DNA from: Micropterus salmoides | Lineage: Eukaryota > Chordata > Actinopteri > Centrarchiformes > Centrarchidae | Direction: 5' to 3' | Length of the DNA stretch: 64,000 nucleotides | Assembly (NCBI RefSeq): GCF_014851395.1 | Contig: NW_024040374.1 | Span: forward strand, 23,950,772-24,014,771 | Shown: one piece after another, positions 11,901-23,900 of the stretch | Numbering within the stretch: position 1 is the first letter of the stretch | Layout of the letters: each line of letters begins with the position of its first letter | Notes under the pieces: generated by a model | The model's database searches: none | The model's input: the letters and a program-made list of their open reading frames with translations, nothing else | What the model was told of the DNA's origin: nothing | Made by a program: the position numbers and the translations under genes

Positions 11901-14900
11901 TGTTTTTAACTTTCCAGAGAAGATGGGTTTCTGCCGGGGTAAGTGAGGGAGCACAGGAGGAGCCACCACCGGTTTTCCTCTGCTCTTTGGACACAACAGT
12001 TGCCTTTCTCTTCATATCACTTGTAAATGGACTTATTTGCTTTTTGACAGCATCAACGCTCCACTGGCCGCCAGATGGCCTATGCGGCGGTGACTGTGTC
12101 CGCCTTTTTAGCCCACTCTCTATCTTTAATCTCCCAAAATAAGCTTTATGTAAATTTGGATTTCTCGATGGAGGTTACCAATACCTCTAAGTCATCTGAC
12201 TTGAAGTCCAGTGATAGTTATTTCTGCTCCATTTTCAGTGTATGTTTCATTAAAAAAAACTACCAAAAAACAGCGATTAAAAGCCGTTTAACTCGGCGAG
12301 ATGAGAAAAGTGGCATCAGTTGCTAGGTAACAGACATTTAAGTTGATAACCGATGGATTGACTATTTAGGATTTCCTAACCTGAGATAAGATAGGAGGAA
12401 GTAAGATAAGATGTGATTCCTAGTGTTAGTTAGGGTTTGTTTCTGTAACACCAAATTGGGAAAAATCCTATCTTAGACTCTTCCTATCTTAACTTAAGAC
12501 TTAAGATAGGAACTCCATGTAATATGGCCCCAGATGTTTAAGTGGATGCTCAAGCCTCGCCCGCTGGTCTACAGGCCACAGCCGGACCCTTCTCTAAAAG
12601 CCCAAACTCACTCTCAGCCAGGCTGTGGCATGTTTAATAATGTCCTTGTACCTTGTAATAACATGTGGTTTTACTGAATAATTAAGTACATTTAATTTCT
12701 TAATATATCTATCTAAAGAAACCTCATTCCTTGAGTGGCTACTCTCTGCTGTCTCAGATGACTCCATCTTTTGTCCTGTGTCAGCCACTGTAGCTATGCT
12801 ACAATTTTGATATCTCCTACTGTGGTCCCAACAATCACTCACGTGATAAATACTTCTCTGGCTTCAGGAACCTTCCCAACCACTTTCAAAAGGGCTCGGG
12901 TTACACCCTTGCTCAAAAAGCCCTCACTTGACACAACTCAAGTTGAGAACTATTGACCAGTGTCTCTTCTACCTTTTTTTATCCAAAACTATTAAACGGG
13001 CAGTATTCAAACAGGTCTCAGAATTCCTCTCAGGGAATGACCTCCTAGATCCATATCAGTCTGGTTTTTAAGAGTGCCCACTCTACTGAAACGGCTCTTC
13101 TGTCTGTAACAGAAGCCCTAAGGTCAGCTAAAGCTGCAGCCCAATCCTCGGTTCTTATCCTGCTTGACCTATCAGCTGCCTTTGACACAGTCAACCACAG
13201 GATCCTGCTATCCGCTCTCTCAGTAATGGGCATCTCGAGTAAAGCACTCCTGTGGTTCGAATCCTACCTCTCGGGGCGTTCCTACAATGTTTTGTGGCAA
13301 GGACAATTATCCTCCTCTCACTGCCTCTCCACAGGGGTGCCCCAAGGCTCAGTGCTTGGGCCCCTTCTCTTCTCAATTTACACCACCTCACTGGGGCCGA
13401 TCATTCGCTTGCACGGCTTCTCTTACCACTGCTACGCAGACGACACACAACTCTACCTATCCTTCCCGCCAGGCGATCCCACTGTCTCGGCGCGGATCAC
13501 GGACTGTCTATCGGACATATCTGTATGGATGAAGGCTTGACACCTTCAACTAAACCTCTCTAAGACTGAACTCTTGGTCATTCCAGCCAAGCAATCTATC
13601 CACCATAACATCAAACTACAAATTGACTCCGCAACCATGACTCCAGCCAAGGTGGTGAGAAACCTGGGTGTCATGATTGATGACCAGCTGTCCTTTTCAG
13701 ACCATGTTGCTGCTGTCTCTCGGTCATGCCACTTTGCTCTATACAACATAAGGAAAATCAGGCTCTACCTCACTCAATACGCCACCCAGCTTCCGGTACA
13801 GGCCATGGTTATCTCTCGCATTGACTATTGCAATGCCCTCCTAGCAGGTCTTCCAGCTTGTGCGGTGAAACCCTTACAAATCGCAGAATGCAGCAGTGAC
13901 CATTACTCAGTGACCTCCACTGCCTCCCCGTGGCCTCCAGAATCAAATTCAAGTCACTAATGCTTGCATACAGAGTGACTACTGGGTCTGCACCCATCTA
14001 CCTAAACTCCATAATACAAACTTACGTTCCTTCTCGGCTGCTACGCTCCTCCAACGAACGCCGCCTGGCTCTGCCATCCCTTCACATAAAGCAATCCCAG
14101 TCCCAGCTATTCTCATCTGTGACACCACGATGGTGGAACGAGCTAACACACGCCATCAGAGCAGGGGCGTCCCTCTCTAACTTCAAGAAGCTCTTGAAAA
14201 CTCATCTCTTCCGAGAACACTTCCTCTTATAACACCTCTAACTCCTAACCCCTAACATGCACTTCCTGTGCTCTTCTTCTTCTATCCCCTACAATGATCT
14301 TCCTTCCCTAGGTATCTACCCCATTGATGTGATATGTACTGTGAGCTCTTACTAGTATTTTATTGCTGCTCTTACTAGTATGTTTTGTCAGTTGTAGATC
14401 TGTAATTGATGCTCTGTTGATGCTTGTATGTTGTTCCTCAAATGTAAGTCGCTTTGGATAAAAGCGTCTGCCAAATGAGTTAATGTAAATGTAATGTTTA
14501 GTATAACTCGAGCCAACATGACCCCACAGGTTATAACTTGCTAGTCCCCATCATTGGCTTAAGCCTACAGCATCTTACACTGCATAAATTTTCCTAGCGG
14601 CTAGCAGACTTTTCCTCTGCTCATAGCTAAACAAAAAGAGCTTGTTCCCCCAGGACAGGTGGCATAGAAAGGCAGGATTTATTGTAAAAAGCCCGTCTTG
14701 AATAAGTCTAACACACTAAACCAGGATTACTGTGTTTCCTAAAGCCAACTCTTAGCTGATATGATCAGACTGAGCCGGGTCTGGTTTAAGAACGGACTTT
14801 GAAACGCAGACCCAGATCACATCAACTCACTGTGAAGAAGAAAAAAACGTGTTGCTGCGCCCTGCCTGTAATCATGTGTTTGTGGGTTAAAATCCAGTTT

Positions 14901-17900
14901 GTTTGTATACAATGTGCTGAAAAGTAATGATGACATGAAATAACCTTGGACTATCAGATGTTGTGGATGTGAGGCATATGTAAACATGCAAATAGTCAGT
15001 TCAGCCTGTGTGTGTGTTTGAGGCAATTGTGTTGACATTTCTTCACTGTTCTCACACTCGGTCACTCATTTTGATCTGTGTTTGCATCTCTTTCAAGAAG
15101 ACATGGTCAAGTGGACTTATTTTCACAGGTACCTTTCTTCCCTCTCTCTTTAGGTAATAATACGTGTTTCTATGGAAAGTGTTATTACTGTCGGGAGAGC
15201 GAGCCAGCGTGTGCAGAGGGGGATTTAATGGAGGGATCATTAACTCTCTGGCTGCCGGACGTGTGGCCACTGCAGAAACACAGACACCCCTGGGGACGCA
15301 CATACAGAGAGGGGAAACTGGCCAGGTGGGTTTTGAGTTTGAATCCAAAAAGCATCTTGTTGTTTTAAAACATTTTAAAGTCAGAGAAAATCCTATGACC
15401 TGACTGAAAAATTAGTTATTGATATTGGTGTTTATCAGAAGGACGTGGAAATGTTGCCGTAATGATGCAGAGTGTCAGCAGTGATGGAGGTATTGTAGGT
15501 TGGTGGTTGTACTTAAATTAAAATGACACTCCACCTACTCCTTTTATTCTGAGAAAAGCTTTGGGTGGGAGGGTGGAGTATGCTATCTTACGCGATGCCT
15601 GAGTGATGTCCATCATAAGGTGTTGTGGTGGTGGTGTGCATGGCAGAGTTAATGTTCTATGAACACAAAGTTTCGATCATACCTAATTATGAACGTCAAA
15701 TTCCACTGAATTTATAGCATTGAAATGTCTTACTCTTATCTGAATTCGTGGGATTTGAACCCCTCTCTTTCCCGTAGCTAAATATCAAGTGGCGCCTTTT
15801 CAGAAAATGTATTGTCTTTCTCTTCAGGGTCACACATTCAGAAGGAAGGTGGAGGGAAGTGTTCATTAATCCAAAAACTCTTCAAGTTGCTAAAACTCAA
15901 TTAATCAAACTGGATCAGTTTAATGAAACAAAAACAAACTCAGGCTGCCAAGGATGCTTCTTCCTCTTGTATTTTAGGCAGATTGGATGCTGATGCTGGT
16001 CTCCTCTATTCCACTCAGGCTGGATTGTTATTTACTGGTAACCTGTAACTTTTTAATGCATCATTTCAATGCAAATTTTTTGCATGTTCATGCTGTGCAC
16101 TGATAAATGCCCCAAAACATAGATATGTGCAGAGTGGAAAAATTATTTTAAGAGGACAGTGTGGGAGTAAAGACCACAAACTTCCTCAGTCTTCCACCCC
16201 CAACTTTATCTAAAGCCGTTGAGCTCGTCATTGTCACTTTTTGTGAACTGACGAATCACAGCAATAGCGAGTTAGAGACTAACCACTATGTAGGCCACAA
16301 AAATGAAACTGTTGTAACTGGAATTAATGCTTTCCTAGTATAAGTGATAGTATACAATTATATTAAATTATAAAGATAACATTATACTTTTTATTTAGTG
16401 TTACAATATACTAATACACTAATTTATAGTAGTTCCTCCTCCAGGTTGTGGATAGAGTTTCTGCAATGGACAGATGTAGATTTAGCCAGAGGCACGATGC
16501 CAGTGTGCCAATATGTGCTCCTTCTAGCCGCCTCCTCCTGAGTGCAACATGTTCCCCTTGTTCTGTTTTACATCTAATTTACTAAAGATATTGTTATAAA
16601 TATTGTGAAGTTAGCAGTAATCCCACATTCCTCGATGTTATTGGGGTATACAGTGGGGCCAAAAAGTATTTAGTCAGCCACTGATTGTGCAAGTTCTCCT
16701 ACTTAGAAAGATGAGAGGTCTGTAATTTTCATCGTAGGTACACTTCAACTATGAGAGACAAAATGAGGGGGAAAAAATCCAGGAAATCAGTATAAGTATT
16801 TGGTCACCCACAAACAAGCAAGATTTCTGGCTCTCACAGACCTGTAACTTCTTCTTTAAGAAGTTACTCGTTACCTGTATTAATGGCACCTGTTTGAACT
16901 CGTTATCTGTATAAAAGACACCTGTCCACAGCCTCAAACAGTCAGACTCCAAACTCAACCATGGCCAAGACCAAAGAGCTGTCGAAGGACACCAGGGAGA
17001 AAATTGTAGACCTGCAGCAGGCTGGGAAGAGTGAATCTACAAGAGGCAAGCAGGTCAGTGTGAATAAATCAACTGTGGGAGCAATTGTAAGAAAATGGAA
17101 GACATACAAGACCATTGATAATCTCCCTCGATCTGGGGCTCCATGCAAGATCTCGTCCCGTGGGGTCAAAATGATCATGAGAACGGTCAGCAAAAATCCC
17201 AGAACTACACGGAGGGACCTGATGAATGACCTGCAGAGAGCTGGGACCAAAGTAACAAAGGCTACCATCAGTAACACACTATGCCGAGAGGGACTCAAAT
17301 CCTGCAGTGCCAGGCGTGTCCCCCTGCTTAAGCCAGTACATGTCCAGGCCCGTCTGAAGTTTGCCAGAGAGCATATGGATGATCCAGAAGAGGATTGGGA
17401 GAATATCATGTGGTCAGATGAAACCAAAATAGAACTTTTTACTCAACTCATCATGTTTGGAGGAAGAAGAATGCAGAGTTGCATCCCAAGAACACCATAC
17501 CTACTGTGAAGCATGGGGGAGGAAACCTCATGCTTTGGGGCTGTTTTCTGCAAAGGGGACAGGAAAACTGATCTGTGAACAGGGCCATGTATCGTGAGAT
17601 TTTAAGCCAAAACCTCCTTCCATCAGTGAGAGCCTTGAAGATGGAACGTGGCTGGGTCTTCCAGCATGACAATGATCCCAAACACACCGCTCGGGAAACG
17701 AAGGAGTGGCTCCGTAAAAAGCATTTCAAGGTCCTTAGTGTTAACTCACTAATTTAATCTGCTTTCCTTTTAGTTCTGCATGTAAAATATCCAGTGTGTC
17801 AACATCTTGTAACTTAATAAATAACTCCCGAGTTCAAAATACTAAAATTGGTCGCTAAATGTTCTTGGACGGCCATTAATATACCTGGGCAGCCCACCCA

Positions 17901-20900
17901 TATAATTCCACACAAGGAGAATGAGCTTAAACACAGTACAAACAAATACATTGAACAAAATTATAAACCCAACACTTTTGTTTTTGCCCCCATTCATCAT
18001 GAGCTGAACTCAAAGATCTAAGACTTTCTCTATGTACACAAAAGGGAAATATTGTTCACAAATCTGTGAAAATCTGTGTTAGTGAGCTCCTTTGCTGAGA
18101 TAATCCATCCACCTCACAGGTGTGGCATATCAAGATGCTGATCAGACAGCACAGGAATTGCACAGGTGTGTCTTAGGCTGGCCAAAATAAAAGGCCACTC
18201 GAAAATGTGCAGTTTCACTGTATTGGGGGGTCCAGAAACCAGTCAGTATCTGGTGTCGCTGTCTGCCATCTGCCCTGTACAGTGAAAACCGGGATTCATC
18301 TGTGAAGAGAACACCTTTCCAAAGTGCCAGACGCCATCGAATGTGAGCATTTGCCCACTCAAGTTGGTTACGACGACGAACAGCAGTCAGGTCGATAGCC
18401 CGATAAGGACGACAAGCATGCAGATGAGCTTCCCTGAGACGGTTCCTGACTGTGCAGAAATTCTTTGGTTATGCAAACCGATTGTTGCAGCAGCTGTCCG
18501 GGAGGCTGGTCTCAGACGATCTTGGAGGTGAAGATGCTGGATGTTGATGTCCTGAGCTGGTGTGGTTACACGTGGTCTGCGGTTGTGAGGCCAGTCAGAT
18601 GTTGGGCTGAAAATTTTTAGAAAAGAATGTAATTGCAATTTTTTTTAACCAATATTGCAACTGCGATTTTAATATGCGATTAATTTTTAAGATTTTTACC
18701 TTCTGTATTATTCAAAACAGACCTTTTGATTTTAGACCATAGCAAAAATAAATACATAACAAGATGCCATCGCAGTGACATATATTCATCAGTACTGTCG
18801 AGGATAACACAAGAAAGTTACAAACTTATTTCCATTGTGGTCCTCGTTGTAGTCTGATAAAATGCAATAAATAAATGCAAGCAGCAAATCGGTTTATAGT
18901 ATGACAAACAAAATATTAGATTAAACATACACTGTTCTTTCTTGTAGGCCAGGCCTGTGTTATGATGAAATTAGGTGATACATGAATTATTATTATGAGT
19001 AATGGTGGAGAAGAAATATCAATTATAATAATACGAGATCAGGTCGGCCTGCCTCCAGACCACAAGAAAAACTAAGTCACCTCAGTGTGTTATACAGGAA
19101 GAGCTCAATGCTCCCTGGTACGCTCCTGAAAACACTTGAATCAACTTTTTTGACAAAGTGGCGCCTGTGTTTGGCTTGGCCGCTGCTGCTGTTTTAGAAA
19201 AGTAATTAGTTACACTACTAGTTACTGGGAAAAGTAATATTACAGTAACACGTTACTGCCCAACACTGGTGACCCCATGGTTTACTGTCACTAATGTTAA
19301 GATAATGATTTTTCTGCACTGATCTGTCAAACTATCCTAGCCTACTGATTTTATCCCTATATAATGTTACCTAAATGTTAACTGATCAGCGGACTGCGGT
19401 AAATGGAGGCTATATAAGAGATTGGCATGCTAATTCCACTTGTAGAGGGAATAACCAATTATTGTGAAAATCATAAAACCTCTCCAGGTGAACTAAATGA
19501 TTTAATATAAGCTTGTTACGTGTAATGACAAATGTCACGTGACCTTTAAATTGACAGGAAGCAATTCGCAAATGTGTAAAAACAGTTTTTTCTGTAGAAA
19601 TGGATCCACAAATGCGTAAATCACACTTTGTATGTGAAATAAAAAGATCTTTGTACAGATTTGTGTGTATTTGCAAATCGTGTGATATTTGTGTATATAT
19701 TTTTTTTTTACAGATCTCCACAGTACACATAGGACATAATTACACAAATGTATAAAAAGGAAGTTACAAATGTAACATGACTCACAAATTCACACGAAGT
19801 AATCTGCAAATGTGTAAAAACAGATGTGTGTACACATCACCCTGTATTTTTGTGGATATGATTTTACACATCACAGATGTAGAAATACACATTTGCAGAT
19901 AGTGAAATATTTGCACATCATTGTACATATTTGTAGATTGTCTTCTGTGGGTTACAAATATTAAAGTCCAATTAAGTCTTCCATATAAAGTTAGTTAGGA
20001 CTTGTTTCTTTAATACCAAATTGAGAAATATCCCATCTTAGACACTTCCTGTCTTAACCTTAAGACTTAAGATAGGAACCTTCTGTAATACGGCCCCAGA
20101 AGCGGATTATTAATCATGATGCTGCAGAGAGGTTCTCTGCCTTGTTTGACCCATGTTCACTGATGGGATGCAGTGATGCAGATATTTTTATTCAGTCTTT
20201 TAATAATCAGTGTTTAGCTACTTTAGATAAAGTGGCACCAGTGAAATCAAACATTGTCTCCCATAAATTATCTTGTCCTTGGGTTGATGAAACAATCCAG
20301 AGTTTTAGGAGAAATTGTAAAAAAACTTGAACGTCTATGTAAATCTTCTAAAGTTGAGGTTCATAGGCTTCATCTGAGAGAACTAAGGGTTGCCTTAAAT
20401 GAGATGCTAACTCGCTTTTCTCAGTTTATATCCTCTAATCTAAAATCTAAATCCAACAATCTTGTTTGACACTAAATGCAATTGTTTCTCCTTCTGCCCC
20501 TCAAGCAACTGTGTCCTCTAAATCAGACTGTAATGAATTCCTTCACTTCCTTGTAAGTAAGATCAGAGATGTTAGGACAAACATCTCACCATCACTTTCT
20601 CAGAACTCTGCATGTGACCTGTCTCCTGCTCATTCTTCTCCTCTTTTAAACCTGTGACATTACATGACATCACCTCTCTGCTACATACATTGAAACCCTC
20701 ATCTTGTCCTATGGATGTTCTCTCTTCTGTGCTATTTGTACAAGCGTTTGATTCCATTGGCCTACTGTGGAGTTGCTTAATACTTTACTTTTAACTGGTG
20801 GTGTTCCTAGTTTTTTTTAAACATGCTATTGTTAAGCCTGTACTTAAAAAGCCCAGTTTGGATCCATTACAACCCAGGAGCTACAGGCCAATATCCAAAC

Positions 20901-23900
20901 TTCCATTCATGTCTAGAAAAAGTTGTAGCAGAGCAACTTACCCTTTTCTTAGAGAATCACAAGCTGTTTGACAAATTCCAGTCTGGTTTCTTTAAAAAGC
21001 ATTCCACAGAAACTGCATTACTTAAAGTTTCTAGTGACATTCTGATGTCAGCTGACTCAGTTTACACAGTTTTGGTTGTCTTGGACCTTTCATCTGCTTT
21101 CGATACTGCTGATCATAATATTATAATAAATAGACTCCATGATCTGGTTGGGATGTCTGGATCATTTTTAAAATGGTTTTCATCCTTCCTTTCTGGTAGA
21201 AGTTTTAGTGTTTGTGTAAATCAGATCATGTCTGAAACTGCAGGGATGTCGTGTGGGGTACCCCTTCCCGTTCCTTTTGTATATATATCCTCTAGGACAG
21301 ATAATTAGTCAATTCAGTGACATATCTTACCATCTGTATGCGGATGATATTCAACTGTACTGCTCGTTCAAGGAAACTGAGTTCCATAAATTGTCTTCTT
21401 TAACTAACTGCTTGACCAGTATTAAACAATGGTTATGTGACAACTTCCTGCTTCTGAACTCAGAGAAAACAGAAACACTGATTATTTCCCCTGAAAGTAG
21501 AATCCCTCAGATTAAACGGCATATTGGTGACTTAGGCTCGTCTGTCCAGCTGAGCCTCAGGAGCTTAGGTGTTGTTCTTGATTCTGCAATAAGTACCACT
21601 CTAAACAACACCTATTTTAGCAGTACTTCAGTGGTTACCAGTCCAGTATAGAATTGAATTTAAAATCCTGGTCCTTACTTTTAGAGCCCTGCACGGTCAA
21701 GTTCCTCCCTACATCTCTTTGAATTGATACAGCTTCATACTCCGACCTGTAGTTTGAGGTCATCAGGTCAGAGGTTGTTAGTGGTTCCCTAGGCTCATTT
21801 TAAAACCAGAGGGAATCATTCATTCCAAGCAGTGGCACCTTTCTACGTTTTGTGAATTCTGTTGATTCTTTTAAAAAGCAACTGAAGACGCTGCTGTTCA
21901 AGCAGGCTTTTAGTTAGACGTGGGGATTTTATGGTTTTGTTCTATATTTTCCATTTGTATTAAATTTTCTTATGCATTGTATTTTACTTTGTATTGTATT
22001 AGATATTGTTGTGAAGCACATTGTGATTTTTATCTGTGAAAGGTGCTAAATAAATAAACTTTATTTATTCACTTACAATGCAAAACCCACAGTTCAATCA
22101 CAAATGAATGCGTCCTTATCGCAGTTCAAATCTCTGCAAAAGTCCATCTCTCATCAAAAACCTCCTTTTCTATATCCCAGTAAGCAAACAAAAAAAGCAT
22201 TCAGTTTGAGGTTCATTTCAAAAGTGACACCTCTCGTGTTTAATAGACCAGCTTAGTAATTCTCCGACAACACTGGAGTCCCCCACCCCCACGGCCTCTA
22301 ATGCTAGTAAGCAGCGGAGTGGCTGTAACCAGGCTGTAACTTGGGACAGCCTCTTTTGGAGTTTGGTTTGAAAGTTTGGAGTTTGGTTTGAAACGCCGTT
22401 TCACAGATATTTCCTGAGCTGGTGGCTGTGTGTCTGACACTGGCGCGATCGCCACAATACGCTTACCTTACTCCACGTGTCTTTCTGTTGTGCACTTTTC
22501 CTGTCCATCAAAGCAGCGAATGGCCTGCCGATTTCCCCCACCACCACCAAGTTACCCGCGGTTGCTACTTTCATTCCCTGTGTGACATTAAAGTTTCTGT
22601 AGTGTCAGCTTCTGTCAAGCTTAAGGCCATTCTACAACAAGTCAAGGTGCAGCATAACATGCAAAGATGATGATTCCTCTGCAGACTGGTTTACTCTGGC
22701 GTGTCATGTGACCAGAGTGTAATCGCAGCCTTTGCTTAATCATCCAGCCCTAGTTAGACGTCCTGCCAATTTCTCTGAAACGCCTTTGGAGACGGCTTAT
22801 AGTATAGAAATTAACATTCAGTTCACGGGCAACAGCTCTGGTGGACATTCCTGCAGTCAGCATGCCAACTGCACGCTCACTCAAAACTTGCGACACAGAT
22901 TTTGACAGATTTGTGAACAATATTTGAGAGAAATAGGCCTTTTGTGTACATAGAGAAAGTCTTAGATCATCAAGTTCAGCTCATGATGAATAGGGGCAAA
23001 AACAAAAGTGTTGCGTTTATAATTTTGTTTATGTAATAAATTCCCTGTTAATAAACTCTGTCTTACGTGAACATTTTTCACTGTGCTCCTAAGTTTTTTT
23101 TTCTTTCTTTTTCATTTAGGAGCCCACGTGCTCCTTGGGAAAAAGGTTAGTTTAGAGCCCTGAGTATGAAGAAAAAGGTTTCCGATAATAAATGAACAGC
23201 AAAGTATTAACTTTTTTAAATGTAACAAGTACATTCCTGTTTTCCCCCTTAATAAGTACTACATTATATTGTTCCAGGAAACTTAATGGAAATGATAAAA
23301 AAATTACACACCCATAAAATAAAATGTTGACAATTACGTTTTAAGTAGTAGTGGATTGCATTATGTATTAGGCATGCTTACAAACATTTTGGCTAAGCTA
23401 ACATGAATACCAGAATGTCATCCTACAGTTTGAGTGGATCAACTGCTCTTCAAATCAATCAATCAACAGTCAATGATGTGATAATTGGGCATATACATTG
23501 TAGCAGACCTAAAAATTTATTTTTAGTTATGCATTTTAATAAATTTATGAGAATTGATACCCAATTATGAATTCATAATTGAAGATTCATAAAATCAAGA
23601 TTTTCCTCGTTAAGGGCACCACCGGAGTTGTTATAATCCTAGAGTCTCCGGACCTCTAGGTAGTTTTGAATAATTATACAATTATTACTAGTGATCAGTT
23701 AGTTAATAATCGCTCAATTATCTTAAATCAGTCAGTCAGTCTCATATCTAAAGGGTCAATTCTCTTGGCAGGAACTATAAATAGGCAACACACACAGCTC
23801 TTGATTATATTACAGTGAATTTATTCTCTAACTAAGGTGATAAAAAAATGGTTGGATACAGGGAACATAAACATTTGCTTAACAATGAGCCTGGAGGTTC

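Larger units (their letters stand above)
4326..15153 (+). other. fam20b: fam20b intron 4 (10.8 kb, GC-AG)
   Basis: It starts GCAAGTAT and ends CTCTTTAG. It holds, in order: a CA microsatellite, a short hairpin, LINE 3' ends at 7.4 and 8.95 kb, a hAT-like element (9597-10501), a Harbinger-like element (10613-11419), a GGGGCC-ended element (11430-12531) and an L2 LINE (12.7-14.5 kb). No host exon was recognised inside; 14.5-15.15 kb shows nothing identifiable. Confidence 0.85.
18602..22752. mobile_element. hAT-like element inserted in the Tc1 transposase
   Basis: The left end TTGGGCTG and right end CAGCCCTA (reverse complement TAGGGCTG) are inverted repeats. Flanks are GTCAGATG (18594-18601) and GTTAGACG (22753-22760), an 8-bp duplication differing by two transitions, which fits hAT. 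Subterminal ATTGCAATTTTT and CAATATTGCAACTGCGATT words are typical of this fish family. No hAT transposase was recognised; much of the interior is later insertions. Confidence 0.75.
17949..23033. mobile_element. Second Tc1-like transposon, split by a 4.15-kb hAT
   Basis: The left inverted repeat at 17949 (CATTGAACAAAATTATAAAC) pairs with the right repeat ending at 23033 (reverse complement CATAAACAAAATTATAAACG). Both are flanked by TA (17947-17948, 23034-23035). The matched repeats continue through AACACTTTTGTTTTTGCCCC. The body holds half a transposase on the minus strand. Without the insertion it would be under 1 kb, so it was already internally deleted. Confidence 0.85.

Noticed and set aside
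16942..17427. 161-codon antisense open frame in the Tc1
   Set aside because: Complement of the transposase coding strand; low-complexity hydrophobic translation with no match.
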